The notes beneath the pieces are model-generated. The model was given only the letters and a program-made list of their open reading frames with translations. It did no database searches and was not told the DNA's origin. From contig NZ_FRAP01000016.1 in the NCBI RefSeq assembly GCF_900142365.1, positions 1 to 64,000 on the forward strand: a stretch of DNA of 64,000 nt, read 5' to 3'. Each line of letters opens with the position of its first letter. The first letter of the stretch is position 1. The DNA comes from Pseudonocardia thermophila (lineage in GTDB: Bacteria > Actinomycetota > Actinomycetes > Mycobacteriales > Pseudonocardiaceae). Below are positions 51,460-62,733 of this stretch, piece by piece. A program made the translations under genes and the position numbers.

Positions 51460-51918
51460 TTACAGCTCGGTGACGGTCCCGCCAGCTGCCGTGATCTTGT
51501 CACGGGCGCTTCCGGAGAAGGCGTGCGCGCTCACCTCGAGCTTCACGCCCTCCAACTCGCCGGTGCCGAGCACCTTCACCGGCCGGTTGCGGCGCACGGC
51601 ACCCACCGCCACGAGCTCGTCCGGGCCGACCGTGCCGCCCTGGGGGAACAGCCGCGCGAGGTCGCCGACGTTGACGACCTGGTACTCCACGCGGAAGCGG
51701 TTCTTGAAGCCCTTCAGCTTCGGCAGCCGCATGTGCAGCGGCATCTGGCCACCCTCGAAGCGCGGCGAGACGTTCTTCCGCGCTCCGGTGCCCTTCGTAC
51801 CGCGACCGGCGGTCTTGCCCTTGCCGCTGCCGTCACCGCGGCCGACGCGGGTCTTGGCGGTCTTCGCACCCGGGGCGGGACGGAGGTGGTGGATCTTGAT
51901 GATGCTCTGCTCGCTCAT
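51460..51918 (-). CDS. rplO: 50S ribosomal protein uL15
   Basis: A 152-residue protein ([58 protein letters not shown]-terminal [13 protein letters not shown]). ATG at 51918 overlaps the rpmD stop by one base; GTG three bases upstream is the alternative. Confidence 0.97.
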   Translation of the reverse strand: MSEQSIIKIHHLRPAPGAKTAKTRVGRGDGSGKGKTAGRGTKGTGARKNVSPRFEGGQMPLHMRLPKLKGFKNRFRVEYQVVNVGDLARLFPQGGTVGPDELVAVGAVRRNRPVKVLGTGELEGVKLEVSAHAFSGSARDKITAAGGTVTEL

Positions 51919-52103
51919 CACGAACGCACCTCCTCGACCGTGACCAAGTGGCGCACCTTCTGGATCATGCCGCGGACCTGGGGAGTGTCCTCCCACTCAG
52001 CCGACTGGCGGATCTTGCGCAGGCCCAGCGACTTGATCGTGGCCTTCTGGTAGTCCTTGCACCCGATGGTGCTCTTGATCTGCGTGATCTTGAGCTTGGC
52101 CAT
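51918..52103 (-). CDS. rpmD: 50S ribosomal protein uL30
   Basis: A 61-residue protein ([50 protein letters not shown]). ATG at 52103 gives the common length; GTG at 52112, overlapping the rpsE stop, would add three residues. Confidence 0.96.
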   Translation of the reverse strand: MAKLKITQIKSTIGCKDYQKATIKSLGLRKIRQSAEWEDTPQVRGMIQKVRHLVTVEEVRS

Positions 52104-52108
52104 GTCGA

Positions 52109-52738
52109 TCACACCCTCGCAGCCTGCGCCTCAGCGGCGCGCGCCCGCAGCATCTCCGGCGGGACGACGTCCTCCAGCGGCATGCCGCGGCGTGCCGCGA
52201 CCTCCTCCGGGCGCTGGAGCTGCTTCAGCGCGTCGATGGTCGCGTGCACGACGTTGATCGGGTTGTCGCTGCCCAGGCTCTTCGAGAGCACGTCGTGGAT
52301 GCCCGCGCACTCGAGCACCGCACGCACCGGGCCACCCGCGATGACCCCGGTACCGGGGCTCGCCGGGATCAGCAGCACGACACCCGCCGCCGCCTCGCCC
52401 TGGACCCGGTGCACGATCGTGCCGCCGATGCGCGGAACGCGGAAGAAGTTCTTCTTCGCCTCCTCGACGCCCTTGGCGATCGCCGCCGGGACCTCCTTGG
52501 CCTTGCCGTAGCCGACGCCGACGAGACCGTCGCCATCGCCCACGATCATCAGAGCGGTGAAGCTGAAGCGCCGACCACCCTTGACGACCTTGGCCACGCG
52601 GTTGATGGTCACCAACCGCTCGATGTACGGGGTCTTGTCCTGGGCCGCCCCGCCACGGCCTCCGTCCCGGCGGTCCCGACGCTCGCGGTTCTCGCCGCCG
52701 CCGGGGCCCCCGCCGTCACGCCGTGTACGTCCCGGCAT
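52109..52738 (-). CDS. rpsE: 30S ribosomal protein uS5
   Basis: A 209-residue decoding-fidelity protein. A Gly/Arg-rich N-terminal extension of about 32 residues precedes the double-stranded RNA-binding domain ([38 protein letters not shown]) and the C-terminal domain ([31 protein letters not shown]). It follows rplR after 31 bases. Confidence 0.97.
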   Translation of the reverse strand: MPGRTRRDGGGPGGGENRERRDRRDGGRGGAAQDKTPYIERLVTINRVAKVVKGGRRFSFTALMIVGDGDGLVGVGYGKAKEVPAAIAKGVEEAKKNFFRVPRIGGTIVHRVQGEAAAGVVLLIPASPGTGVIAGGPVRAVLECAGIHDVLSKSLGSDNPINVVHATIDALKQLQRPEEVAARRGMPLEDVVPPEMLRARAAEAQAARV

Positions 52739-52769
52739 CAGACGTTCCCTTCGATCTTCGTCACAGTCA

Positions 52770-53183
52770 TCAGAACTTCAGCCCGCCTTCGCGGGCGGCG
52801 TCGGCGAGCGCCGCGATCCGGCCGTGGTAGTCGCGCCCACCGCGGTCGAAGACGACGGCCTCGATGCCGGCGGCCTTGGCCCGCTCGGCGATCAGCTGGC
52901 CGACCTTGGTGGCGCGGGCCTTCTTGTCGCCGTCGATCGCCCGGACCTCGGCCTCCAGCGAGGAGGCGGCGGCGAGCGTGTGGCCGGCGACGTCGTCCAC
53001 CAGCTGGGCCACGATGTGGCGCGAGCTGCGCGTCACGACCAGGCGCGGCCGCTCGGGCGAGCCGAAGACCTTCTTGCGCAGCCGACGGTGGCGACGCGCG
53101 ATGGCGGCACGACGCTCGGCCGCCACCCGCGAGGCGGCCTTCTTCCGCTGGTTCGCGGAGATCGCAGTGTTGTTGGCAGCCAT
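52770..53183 (-). CDS. rplR: 50S ribosomal protein uL18
   Basis: A 137-residue 5S rRNA-binding protein ([62 protein letters not shown], the last given by its ends). ATG at 53183 overlaps the rplF stop; GTG at 53186 is the alternative. Confidence 0.97.
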   Translation of the reverse strand: MAANNTAISANQRKKAASRVAAERRAAIARRHRRLRKKVFGSPERPRLVVTRSSRHIVAQLVDDVAGHTLAAASSLEAEVRAIDGDKKARATKVGQLIAERAKAAGIEAVVFDRGGRDYHGRIAALADAAREGGLKF

Positions 53184-53722
53184 CACTTACCCGTCTTCCC
53201 GACCTTGCGGCGGACGTTCTCGCCCGCGTACCGCACGCCCTTGCCCTTGTACGGCTCGGGCTTGCGGATCTTGCGGATGTTCGCGGCGGTCTCGCCGACC
53301 AGCTGCTTGTCGATCCCCGACACCGAGAACTTCGTGGGGGACTCGACCGCGAAGGTGATGCCCTCCGGCGGCTCGACGACCACGGGGTGGCTGAAGCCGA
53401 GCGCGAACTGGAGCGCCTTGCCCTGCATCGCCACGCGGTAACCGACGCCGACGATCTCGAGCTTCTTCTCGTAGCCGTTGGTCACGCCGACGATCAGGTT
53501 GTTGATCAGCGTGCGCGACAGGCCGTGCATGGCCTTGCTGCGCCGCTCGTCGTCAGGCCGCTTCACCAGGATCGAACCGTCGTCGGCGCGCTCGACCGTG
53601 ATCGGCTCGGCCACGGTGTGGCTCAGCGTGCCCTTCGGACCCTTGACGGTGACCGTACGACCGTCGATCTTCACGTCCACCCCGGACGGAACGGGGATGG
53701 GCAGTTTCCCGATTCGGGACAT
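53183..53722 (-). CDS. rplF: 50S ribosomal protein uL6
   Basis: A 179-residue protein of two similar domains ([48 protein letters not shown], and [20 protein letters not shown] then [13 protein letters not shown]). It lies 15 bases after rpsH and overlaps rplR. Confidence 0.97.
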   Translation of the reverse strand: MSRIGKLPIPVPSGVDVKIDGRTVTVKGPKGTLSHTVAEPITVERADDGSILVKRPDDERRSKAMHGLSRTLINNLIVGVTNGYEKKLEIVGVGYRVAMQGKALQFALGFSHPVVVEPPEGITFAVESPTKFSVSGIDKQLVGETAANIRKIRKPEPYKGKGVRYAGENVRRKVGKTGK

Positions 53723-53737
53723 TGGCTCCTATCCCCC

Positions 53738-54136
53738 TCACCACACGTAGGCGAGGACTTCCCCGCCCACGCCGTTCTTCTTGGCCTGCTTGTCCGTCAG
53801 GAGGCCGGACGACGTCGAGATGATCGCGACGCCGAGGCCGCCGAGGACGCGCGGCAGGTTGGAGGCCTTCGCGTACACCCGCAGGCCGGGCTTGGAGACC
53901 CGGCGCAGGCCCGCGATGCTCCGCTCGCGGTTGCGGCCGTACTTCAGCTCGATCACCAAGTTCTTGCCGACCTCGGCGTCCTCGGTGCGCCAGGAGGCGA
54001 TGTAGCCCTCCTTCAGCAGGACGTCCGCGATAGCGGCCTTGAGCTTGGAGTGCGGCATGGTCACCGAGTCGTGGTACGCCGCGTTGGCGTTCCGCAACCT
54101 GGTGAGCATGTCCGCGATCGGATCGGTCATCGTCAT
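53738..54136 (-). CDS. rpsH: 30S ribosomal protein uS8
   Basis: A 132-residue central-domain assembly protein ([40 protein letters not shown] and the C-terminal [20 protein letters not shown], each given by its ends). ATG at 54136, with a second ATG two codons on. In other bacteria uS8 represses the spc operon; no site was identified here. Confidence 0.97.
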   Translation of the reverse strand: MTMTDPIADMLTRLRNANAAYHDSVTMPHSKLKAAIADVLLKEGYIASWRTEDAEVGKNLVIELKYGRNRERSIAGLRRVSKPGLRVYAKASNLPRVLGGLGVAIISTSSGLLTDKQAKKNGVGGEVLAYVW

Positions 54137-54210
54137 GGCGACGTCACACTCGTTTCCCGCCGTGGTTCCCTCTCGGGCCTTCGGCGATCAGTGCTTCGAA
54201 TGATTCGGAT

Positions 54211-54396
54211 CTACCAGCTGGCCTTGCTGACACCCGGCAGCTCGCCGGCGTGCGCCATCACCCGGACGCACACCCGGCACAGGCCGAACTTGCGCAGGAC
54301 GGAGCGCGGCCGCCCGCAGCGGTTGCAGCGGGTGTAGGCGCGCACCTTGAACTTCGGGGTGCGGTTCGCCTTGACGATCAGCGCCTTCTTGGCCAT
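54211..54396 (-). CDS. rpsN: 30S ribosomal protein uS14, zinc form
   Basis: A 61-residue short uS14 (type Z) with the zinc ribbon C24-x2-C27 ([11 protein letters not shown]) and C40-x2-C43 ([10 protein letters not shown]). ATG at 54396, one base after rplE. The long zinc-free paralogue usual in actinobacteria is not in this window. Confidence 0.96.
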   Translation of the reverse strand: MAKKALIVKANRTPKFKVRAYTRCNRCGRPRSVLRKFGLCRVCVRVMAHAGELPGVSKASW

Positions 54397-54397
54397 C

Positions 54398-54967
54398 TCA
54401 CGCCTCCTTGAAGGGGAAGCCCAGCTTGCGCAGCAGCACGCGGCCTTCCTCATCCGTCGTAGCCGTGGTGACGACCGTGATGTCCATCCCGCGCGGCCGG
54501 TCGATCGTGTCGGGGTCGATCTCGTGGAACATCGACTGCTCCGTGAGGCCGAACGTGTAGTTGCCCCGGCCGTCGAACTGCTTGTCCGACAGACCGCGGA
54601 AGTCGCGGATACGCGGGAGTGCGATCGTCAGCAGACGGTCGAGGAACTCCCACATGCGGTCGCCGCGCAGCGTGACCTTGGCGCCGATGGGCATGCCCTC
54701 ACGCAGCTTGAACTGCGCGATCGATCGGCGGGCCCGGCGGATCAGCGGCTTCTGACCGGTGATGGTGGCCAGGTCGCGGACCGCGCCCTCGATCAGCTTG
54801 GCGTCCCGGGCGGCGTCGCCGACACCCATGTTGACGACGACCTTCACCACGCCGGGCACCTGCATGACGTTCTTGTACTGGAACTGCTCCTGCAGTTCGG
54901 CGCGGATCTCGTCGCGGTAGCGCTGCTTGAGGCGCGGCACCACCTTCTCGGCCGTGGTCGTGGTCAT
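54398..54967 (-). CDS. rplE: 50S ribosomal protein uL5
   Basis: A 189-residue 5S rRNA-binding protein ([39 protein letters not shown] by its ends, [38 protein letters not shown] by its ends). One base separates it from both rplX and rpsN. Confidence 0.97.
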   Translation of the reverse strand: MTTTTAEKVVPRLKQRYRDEIRAELQEQFQYKNVMQVPGVVKVVVNMGVGDAARDAKLIEGAVRDLATITGQKPLIRRARRSIAQFKLREGMPIGAKVTLRGDRMWEFLDRLLTIALPRIRDFRGLSDKQFDGRGNYTFGLTEQSMFHEIDPDTIDRPRGMDITVVTTATTDEEGRVLLRKLGFPFKEA

Positions 54968-54968
54968 C

Positions 54969-55283
54969 TCAGATCTCCTTACCGGTACGCCGGGAGATCC
55001 GGACCCGCTTGCCGTCCTCGGTCACCTTCTTGCCCACCCGGGTCGGCTTGCCGTCGGAGTCGATGACCATCACGTTGGAGACGTGGATCGGCGCCTCCGT
55101 CGTGATGATCCCGCCCGACTGCGCGCCCCGCTGGTTCTGGGTGATCCGGGTGTGCTTCTTGATCCGGTTCACACCCTCGACGAGCACGCGTTCGCGGCGC
55201 GGGTAGGCCTGGATGACCTTGCCCTTCGCGCCCTTGTCCTTACCGGCGATCACCAGGACGGTGTCGCCCTTCTTCACCTTCAT
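54969..55283 (-). CDS. rplX: 50S ribosomal protein uL24
   Basis: A 104-residue assembly initiator with a KOW motif at the start ([21 protein letters not shown], given by its ends), [18 protein letters not shown] and the C-terminal [19 protein letters not shown]. Three bases separate it from rplN. Confidence 0.97.
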   Translation of the reverse strand: MKVKKGDTVLVIAGKDKGAKGKVIQAYPRRERVLVEGVNRIKKHTRITQNQRGAQSGGIITTEAPIHVSNVMVIDSDGKPTRVGKKVTEDGKRVRISRRTGKEI

Positions 55284-55286
55284 GTC

Positions 55287-55655
55287 CTACAGCACCTCCG
55301 GGGCGAGGGACACGATCCGCATGAACCTCTTGTCACGCAGCTCGCGGCCGACCGGACCGAAGATGCGGGTCCCTCGCGGCTCGCCGTCGTTCTTGATGAT
55401 CACGGCGGCGTTCTCGTCGAACTTGATGTAGGAGCCGTCGGGACGACGACGCTCCTTCGCAGTCCGGACGACCACCGCCTTGACCACGTCGCCGCGCTTG
55501 ACCCCGGCGCCGGGAATGGCGTCCTTCACCGTGGCGACGATCGTGTCGCCGATGCTCGCGTAGCGCCGGCCGGAACCGCCGAGCACGCGGATGCAGAGGA
55601 TCTCCTTCGCACCGCTGTTGTCGGCGACGCGCAGCCGCGACTCCTGCTGGATCAC
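55287..55655 (-). CDS. rplN: 50S ribosomal protein uL14
   Basis: A 122-residue protein at the subunit interface ([54 protein letters not shown]). Its ATG overlaps the rpsQ stop by 4 bases. Confidence 0.97.
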   Translation of the reverse strand: MIQQESRLRVADNSGAKEILCIRVLGGSGRRYASIGDTIVATVKDAIPGAGVKRGDVVKAVVVRTAKERRRPDGSYIKFDENAAVIIKNDGEPRGTRIFGPVGRELRDKRFMRIVSLAPEVL

Positions 55656-55939
55656 TTCGCCTTCTCCAGGATCTCCACCAGACGCCAGCGCTTGGTGGCC
55701 GACAGCGGGCGGGTCTCCATCAGCCGGACGCGGTCACCGACGCCGGCGATGTTGCCCTCGTCGTGCGCCTTGACCTTGTGCGTGCGGCGGATGACCTTGC
55801 CGTACAGCGGGTGCTTCACGCGGTCCTCGAGGTTGACCACGATCGTCTTGTCCATCTTGTCGGACACGACCAGGCCCTCGCGGACCTTGCGCTCACCGCG
55901 CTTCTTCTTGCTCACCGTCTCGGTGTTGCTCTCGCTCAT
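55652..55939 (-). CDS. rpsQ: 30S ribosomal protein uS17
   Basis: A 95-residue OB-fold protein ([58 protein letters not shown]). It overlaps rpmC and rplN by 4 bases each. Confidence 0.97.
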   Translation of the reverse strand: MSESNTETVSKKKRGERKVREGLVVSDKMDKTIVVNLEDRVKHPLYGKVIRRTHKVKAHDEGNIAGVGDRVRLMETRPLSATKRWRLVEILEKAK

Positions 55940-56169
55940 GCTGCGCCCTCGTCGTCACTCGGTGCGGCCGACAGACCCAGCTCACGCTCGCGCATGATCG
56001 TGTAGATGCGAGCGATCTCGTGCCGGACGGTTCGCAGCCGCCGGTTGTTGTCCAGCTGCCCGGTGGCCATCTGGAACCGGAGGTTGAACAGCTCCTCCTT
56101 GGCCTCGCGCACGCGCAGCACCAACTCCTCGTCGGTCAGCTGGCGCAGCTCGGCTGCCTTCGACGCCAT
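55936..56169 (-). CDS. rpmC: 50S ribosomal protein uL29
   Basis: A 77-residue coiled protein at the tunnel exit ([49 protein letters not shown]) with a short acidic C-terminal tail ([11 protein letters not shown]). ATG at 56169 overlaps the rplP stop. Confidence 0.96.
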   Translation of the reverse strand: MASKAAELRQLTDEELVLRVREAKEELFNLRFQMATGQLDNNRRLRTVRHEIARIYTIMRERELGLSAAPSDDEGAA

Positions 56170-56588
56170 CAGAAGTCACCACCCTCGCGGGTCACGATCC
56201 GGCACTTCATCGGCAGCTTGTGGATCGCACGGCGCAGGGCCTCGCGAGCCGTCTGCTCGTTCGGGTAGCTCATCTCGAACAGCACCCGGCCGGGCTTGAC
56301 GGGGGCCACCCACTTCTCCGGCGAACCCTTACCGGAACCCATGCGGGTCTCGGCGGGCTTCTTGGTGAGCGGGCGGTCCGGGAAGATGTTGATCCACACC
56401 TTGCCGCCGCGGCGGATGTGCCGGTTGATCGCGATACGCGCCGACTCGATCTGCCGGTTGGTCACGTAGGCCGGCTCCAGCGCCTGGATGCCGTAGTCGC
56501 CGAAGGTGACCTGGGTGCCGCCGGTGGCGAGACCCGTGCGGTGCGGACGGTGCTGCTTGCGGTACTTGACCTTGCGCGGGATGAACAT
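56169..56588 (-). CDS. rplP: 50S ribosomal protein uL16
   Basis: A 139-residue protein organising the A-site tRNA region ([41 protein letters not shown] by its ends, [33 protein letters not shown]). ATG at 56588; the open frame upstream is antisense to nothing and overlaps the rpsC tail, so it is left out. Confidence 0.97.
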   Translation of the reverse strand: MFIPRKVKYRKQHRPHRTGLATGGTQVTFGDYGIQALEPAYVTNRQIESARIAINRHIRRGGKVWINIFPDRPLTKKPAETRMGSGKGSPEKWVAPVKPGRVLFEMSYPNEQTAREALRRAIHKLPMKCRIVTREGGDF

Positions 56589-56589
56589 C

Positions 56590-58096
<1,507 letters not shown>

Positions 58097-58113
58097 TCTC
58101 TAACCTCCCCTGC

Positions 58114-58950
58114 TCAGCGCTTCTTGCCGGAGCGGCGCCGGCGGACGATCAACTTGTCGGAGGGCTTGTTCGCGCGGCGGGTGCGGCCTTCGGGCTTACC
58201 GGCCGGGTTCACCGGGTGGCGACCACCGGAGGTCTTGCCCTCACCACCGCCGTGCGGGTGGTCGACCGGGTTCATGGCGACACCACGGACGGTCGGGCGC
58301 TTGCCCTTCCACCGCATGCGGCCCGCCTTGCCCCAGTTGATGTTGGACTGCTCGGCGTTGCCGACCTCGCCGATCGTGGCGCGGCAGCGCACGTCGACGT
58401 TGCGGATCTCGCCGGACGGCATGCGCAGCTGCGCGTACGGCCCGTCCTTCGCGACGAGCTGCACCCGCGCACCGGCCGAGCGCGCGATCTTCGCACCGCC
58501 GCCGGGGCGCAGCTCGATCGCGTGGACCACGGTGCCGGTCGGGATGTTGCGCAGCGGCAGGTTGTTGCCGACCTTGATGTCGGCCTTCGGCCCGGCCTCG
58601 ACGCGGTCACCCTGCTTGAGCTTGTCGGGGGCGATGATGTAGCGCTTCTCGCCGTCGACGTAGTGCAGCAGCGCGATCCGGGCGGTGCGGTTCGGGTCGT
58701 ACTCGATGTGCGCGACCTTCGCCGGCACGCCGTCCTTGTCGTGGCGCCGGAAGTCGATGACGCGGTAGGCGCGCTTGTGCCCGCCGCCCTGGTGCCGCGC
58801 GGTGACCCGCCCGTGCACGTTGCGGCCGCCCTTGCTGTGCAGCGGACGGACCAGCGACTTCTCCGGCTTGGACCGGGTGATCTCGGCGAAGTCCGACACG
58901 CTGGCGCCGCGGCGGCCCGGCGTGGTCGGCTTGTACTTGCGGATTCCCAT
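58114..58950 (-). CDS. rplB: 50S ribosomal protein uL2
   Basis: A 278-residue protein near the peptidyl-transferase centre ([75 protein letters not shown]). The essential His in the [10 protein letters not shown] loop is present. Twelve bases separate it from rplW. Confidence 0.97.
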   Translation of the reverse strand: MGIRKYKPTTPGRRGASVSDFAEITRSKPEKSLVRPLHSKGGRNVHGRVTARHQGGGHKRAYRVIDFRRHDKDGVPAKVAHIEYDPNRTARIALLHYVDGEKRYIIAPDKLKQGDRVEAGPKADIKVGNNLPLRNIPTGTVVHAIELRPGGGAKIARSAGARVQLVAKDGPYAQLRMPSGEIRNVDVRCRATIGEVGNAEQSNINWGKAGRMRWKGKRPTVRGVAMNPVDHPHGGGEGKTSGGRHPVNPAGKPEGRTRRANKPSDKLIVRRRRSGKKR

Positions 58951-58962
58951 CGTCTACGTCCC

Positions 58963-59262
58963 TCAGCTCACCCGGCCGCCGAAGACGTCGATCTCACGGC
59001 TCTCCGGGGAGATCGTGACGATCGCGCGCTTCGTGTCCTTGCGCTTGCCGTAGCCGGTGCGGGTGCGCTTGCGCTTGCCGGTGCGGTTCAGCGTGTTCAC
59101 CGACGTCACCTTGACGTCGAAGATCTGCTCGATGGCCTGCTTGATCTGGGTCTTGTTCGCGTCCGGCCGGACGAGGAAGGTGTACTGGCGCTGCTCGAGC
59201 AGCCCGTAGCTCTTCTCCGAGACCACCGGCGCGAGCACGATGTCGCGCGGGTCGGGGATCAC
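58963..59262 (-). CDS. rplW: 50S ribosomal protein uL23
   Basis: A 99-residue tunnel-exit protein that docks trigger factor and SRP ([57 protein letters not shown]). It overlaps rplD by 4 bases. Confidence 0.97.
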   Translation of the reverse strand: MIPDPRDIVLAPVVSEKSYGLLEQRQYTFLVRPDANKTQIKQAIEQIFDVKVTSVNTLNRTGKRKRTRTGYGKRKDTKRAIVTISPESREIDVFGGRVS

Positions 59263-60149
59263 TTCTCCTCCTCCTTACGCTGCGACGGCGGCAGCCTGAA
59301 ACCGGCCGCCTCCGCCGCCTCGGCGCTGGTGAACCAGACCTCGGCCACCGTGCGGGCGTAGAACGAGCTGCCCGGCACGTGGTAGAGCATCGAGTCGGCG
59401 TTGCCCTTGACCGGGTAGCCCTCCGGCTGCGAGCCGTCCGGCAGCGGCGCGTGGCTCTGCGGACCGTACGGGTGCTGCTCGTCGGCGCCGGCGGGCGCAG
59501 CGGCCTTCTGCAGGCTCGGCTTCTCGCTGTTCTTGCGGGCCGCGGCCTTCGTCGCGATCGGGCCGGCGAGGAACTGGTCGTAGGCGTCCTTCAGGAACAC
59601 CACGGCGTCGTTGACCAGCACGTCGTAGGTGTTCAGCTGGTCCGGCGCGATCAGGTGCACCTCGGGCAGGTTGCGCAGCGACAGCTGGGTCAGCGCGTCC
59701 TCGCGGGTGACGACGACCAGCACCTTGGTGCCGGGCTCGACGACCTCGGCGAGCGCGGTGCGCCCGGCCTTCGTCGAGGGCTTGTCGCCGGACACCAGCG
59801 CGTCGACGACGTGGACGCGGCCGGCGCGGGCCCGGTCGGACAGCGCGCCGCGCAGCGCGGCCGCCTTCATCTTCTTCGGAGTGCGCTGGCTGTAGTCACG
59901 CGGCGTCGGGCCGTGGACGATCCCACCGCCGGTGAACTGCGGCGCGCGCGTCGAACCCTGGCGGGCCCGGCCGGTGCCCTTCTGGCGGTACGGCTTGCGG
60001 CCACCGCCGGACACCTCGCCGCGGGTCTTGGTGTCGTGCGTGCCCTGGCGGGCGGCCGCGAGCTGGGCCACCACGACCTGGTGCATCAGCGCGATGTTGG
60101 CCTGGGCGTTGAAGACGTGCTCGGGGAGCTCGACCTGCAGCGTGGTCAC
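59259..60149 (-). CDS. rplD: 50S ribosomal protein uL4 with extra C-terminal domain
   Basis: Residues 1-205 are uL4 (the tunnel loop [19 protein letters not shown], then [18 protein letters not shown] and [19 protein letters not shown] by its ends). A short linker leads to an added module at 227-290 with [30 protein letters not shown] and EAAEAAGF. The total is 296 residues against about 200-223 elsewhere. The module is almost the same as the one ending bL17. In other bacteria uL4 controls the S10 operon; whether the extension affects that is unknown. It overlaps rplW and rplC by 4 bases each. Confidence 0.96.
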   Translation of the reverse strand: MTTLQVELPEHVFNAQANIALMHQVVVAQLAAARQGTHDTKTRGEVSGGGRKPYRQKGTGRARQGSTRAPQFTGGGIVHGPTPRDYSQRTPKKMKAAALRGALSDRARAGRVHVVDALVSGDKPSTKAGRTALAEVVEPGTKVLVVVTREDALTQLSLRNLPEVHLIAPDQLNTYDVLVNDAVVFLKDAYDQFLAGPIATKAAARKNSEKPSLQKAAAPAGADEQHPYGPQSHAPLPDGSQPEGYPVKGNADSMLYHVPGSSFYARTVAEVWFTSAEAAEAAGFRLPPSQRKEEEK

Positions 60150-60799
60150 TTCTTACCGCCCTTCGCCGCGGACTTCACGAACACCAGCCCGCCGCGGGGG
60201 CCGGGCACGGCGCCCTTGATCAGCAGCAGGCCGCGCTCGGCGTCGACGCGGTGGATCGTGAGGTTCTGGGTCGTGACCGTCCGGTTGCCCATGCGGCCGG
60301 CCATCCGGAGGCCCTTGAAGACGCGACCCGGGGTCGCGCAGCCGCCGATCGAACCGGGCGAGCGGTGCTTGCGCTGCACACCGTGGGAGTTGCCGAGGCC
60401 GGCGAACCCGTGGCGCTTCATGACACCCGCGGTGCCCTTGCCCTTGCTCTTGCCCACGACGTCGACCGCGCTGCCGGCCTCGAAGACGTCGGCGGTGATC
60501 TCCTGACCGACCTCGTACTTGTCGGCGTCCGTGGTGCGCAGCTCGGCGAGGTGCCGGCGCGGGGTCACGCCGGCCTTCGCGAAGTGCCCCGCCTTGGGCT
60601 TGTTCACCTTGCGCGGGTCGATCGCGCCGTACGCGAGCTGGACGGCCGAGTAGCCGTCCTTCTCGGGCGTGCGGATCTGGGTCACCACGTTCGGTCCGGC
60701 CTGGACCACGGTGACCGGGACCACCCGGTTGTTCTCGTCGAAGACCTGGGTCATCCCGAGCTTGGTGCCCAGGATCCCGGTGATCTGCCTGTCAGCCAT
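60146..60799 (-). CDS. rplC: 50S ribosomal protein uL3
   Basis: A 217-residue protein with a loop reaching the peptidyl-transferase centre ([40 protein letters not shown] by its ends, [31 protein letters not shown]). Eleven bases separate it from rpsJ. Confidence 0.97.
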   Translation of the reverse strand: MADRQITGILGTKLGMTQVFDENNRVVPVTVVQAGPNVVTQIRTPEKDGYSAVQLAYGAIDPRKVNKPKAGHFAKAGVTPRRHLAELRTTDADKYEVGQEITADVFEAGSAVDVVGKSKGKGTAGVMKRHGFAGLGNSHGVQRKHRSPGSIGGCATPGRVFKGLRMAGRMGNRTVTTQNLTIHRVDAERGLLLIKGAVPGPRGGLVFVKSAAKGGKK

Positions 60800-60810
60800 C
60801 AGTCCAAGCC

Positions 60811-61116
60811 CTACTGGATGTTCACGTCGACCGACGCAGGCAGGTCGATGCGCATCAGCGCGTCGACCGTCTTGGGCGTCGGGTCGAGGATGTCGATCAG
60901 CCGCTTGTGGGTGCGCATCTCGAAGTGCTCGCGCGAGTCCTTGTACTTGTGCGGCGAGCGGATGACGCAGTACACGTTCTTCTCCGTCGGCAGCGGCACC
61001 GGCCCGACGACCCGAGCGCCCGTGCGCGTGACCGTCTCGACGATCTTGCGCGCGGAGGCGTCGATGGCCTCGTGGTCATAGGCCTTGAGCCTGATGCGGA
61101 TCTTCTGTCCCGCCAT
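60811..61116 (-). CDS. rpsJ: 30S ribosomal protein uS10
   Basis: A 101-residue head protein and NusE antitermination partner ([21 protein letters not shown] by its ends, [40 protein letters not shown]). ATG at 61116 follows GAGGAC. First gene of the S10-spc run, with its promoter upstream in 61117-61434. Confidence 0.97.
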   Translation of the reverse strand: MAGQKIRIRLKAYDHEAIDASARKIVETVTRTGARVVGPVPLPTEKNVYCVIRSPHKYKDSREHFEMRTHKRLIDILDPTPKTVDALMRIDLPASVDVNIQ

Positions 61117-61434
61117 GGTCGTCGGTCGTCCTCTTCTTCCTACCGCTGTGTACGTGCTCCGGGTCCGGGGCACACACCAGGAGCCCGGTCGTCGGTCTCA
61201 CTGGGTTGCTCCGGTCCACGAGGTCGGGCGTGTCGCCCTCGCTCCGCGGACTCGTCCCCGGATCACTCGCCACCCCACGGGGGGTATCGCTGTGCTCGGG
61301 GGTCGGCGCCGGGCACACAGGTGCCCTACGCGCAACTCGTCAAGGATGCCACACCGAGGTCAGGCGCCCTCAACCGGGGTGCGGCCCGTGGACCTCTGCG
61401 CGCTGGCAGTGGTCCACGGGCCGCAATCGAGGTC
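61117..61434. other. tuf-rpsJ intergenic region
   Basis: These 318 bases carry no gene. The half next to tuf contains its terminator hairpin (61380-61425); the remainder should hold the S10-operon promoter and leader on the minus strand. The stretch TACACAGCGGTAGGA about 40 bases before rpsJ is a possible -10 area, unproven. Confidence 0.5.
61380..61425 (-). terminator. tuf terminator hairpin
   Basis: A perfect 15-bp stem (61380-61394 with 61411-61425) with a 16-base loop, starting 10 bases after the tuf stop. There is no U-tract. Confidence 0.78.
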
Positions 61435-62628
61435 TTACTTGATGATCTTGGTGACCTGGCCGGCGCCCACGGTCCGACCACCCTCGCGGATGGCCAGCTG
61501 CAGGCCCTCCTCCATGGCGATGGGCTGGATCAGCTGCACGCGCATGGTGGTGTTGTCGCCCGGCATCACCATCTCCGTACCCGGAGGCAGGGTGACGACA
61601 CCCGTGACGTCCGTGGTGCGGAAGTAGAACTGCGGGCGGTAGTTGTTGAAGAACGGCGTGTGCCGACCGCCCTCGTCCTTGGACAGGATGTAGACCTGCG
61701 CCTCGAACTCGGTGTGCGGGGTGATCGAGTTCGGCTTCACGACGACCTGGCCGCGCTCGACCTCCTCGCGCTTCACGCCGCGCAGGAGCAGACCGACGTT
61801 CTCACCCGCACGCCCCTCGTCGAGGAGCTTGCGGAACATCTCGATACCGGTGACGGTGGTCTTGATCGACTTCTCGCGGATGCCGACGATCTCGACCTCC
61901 TCGTTCACCTTGATGACGCCGCGGTCGATCTTGCCGGTGACCACGGTGCCACGGCCGGTGATCGTGAAGACGTCCTCGATCGGCATGAGGAACGGCTTGT
62001 CGGTGTCGCGCTGCGGCTCCGGGATCGCCTCGTCGACGGCGTCCATGAGCTCGAGGAGCTTCTCGCCCCACTCCTTGTCGCCCTCGAGCGCCTTGAGCGC
62101 CGAGACCTTGACGACGGGCACCTCGTCGCCCGGGTAGTTCTGCGACGACAGCAGCTCACGGACCTCGAGCTCGACGAGCTCCATGATCTCCGGGTCGTCG
62201 ACCATGTCCGCCTTGTTCAGGGCGACGACGATGTAGGGCACACCCACCTGGCGGGCGAGCAGGACGTGCTCGCGCGTCTGCGGCATCGGGCCGTCGGTCG
62301 CGGCGACCACGAGGATCGCGCCGTCCATCTGGGCGGCACCGGTGATCATGTTCTTGATGTAGTCGGCGTGCCCGGGGCAGTCGACGTGGGCGTAGTGCCG
62401 CTTCTCCGTCTGGTACTCGACGTGCGCGATCGAGATGGTGATACCGCGCTGACGCTCCTCGGGCGCCTTGTCGATGTGGTCGAACGCGGACGGCTGGTTG
62501 AGGTCCGGGTACTTGTCGTGGAGAACCTTGGTGATGGCCGCCGTCAGCGTGGTCTTGCCATGGTCGATGTGACCGATCGTGCCGATGTTGACGTGCGGCT
62601 TGGTCCGCTCGAACTTCGCCTTCGCCAC
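61435..62628 (-). CDS. tuf: Elongation factor Tu
   Basis: The 397-residue GTPase that brings aminoacyl-tRNA to the ribosome. The GTP-binding motifs are GHIDHGKTT (about 18-26), DCPGHADY (about 83-90) and NKAD (about 138-141). The switch region ends [14 protein letters not shown], and the C-terminal domain closes with [14 protein letters not shown]. Length and sequence match the single actinobacterial EF-Tu. ATG at 62628. It follows fusA after a small hairpin. Confidence 0.98.
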   Translation of the reverse strand: MAKAKFERTKPHVNIGTIGHIDHGKTTLTAAITKVLHDKYPDLNQPSAFDHIDKAPEERQRGITISIAHVEYQTEKRHYAHVDCPGHADYIKNMITGAAQMDGAILVVAATDGPMPQTREHVLLARQVGVPYIVVALNKADMVDDPEIMELVELEVRELLSSQNYPGDEVPVVKVSALKALEGDKEWGEKLLELMDAVDEAIPEPQRDTDKPFLMPIEDVFTITGRGTVVTGKIDRGVIKVNEEVEIVGIREKSIKTTVTGIEMFRKLLDEGRAGENVGLLLRGVKREEVERGQVVVKPNSITPHTEFEAQVYILSKDEGGRHTPFFNNYRPQFYFRTTDVTGVVTLPPGTEMVMPGDNTTMRVQLIQPIAMEEGLQLAIREGGRTVGAGQVTKIIK

Positions 62629-62697
62629 TGGGGGATCCTCCTGGATTCAGATTTCGTCATCCGCCGTGCTGACGGCAGGTCTGTGGGTCGTGCAGAT

Positions 62698-62726
62698 GAG
62701 TCGGGGACGGTACCCGCCCCCGACTC
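62698..62726 (-). terminator. Hairpin between fusA and tuf
   Basis: A 9-bp perfect stem (GAGTCGGGG at 62698-62706 with 62718-62726) lies 7 bases after the fusA stop. It may act as a partial terminator or processing site that lets tuf be expressed apart from fusA. Confidence 0.5.
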
Positions 62727-62733
62727 GAGGCAA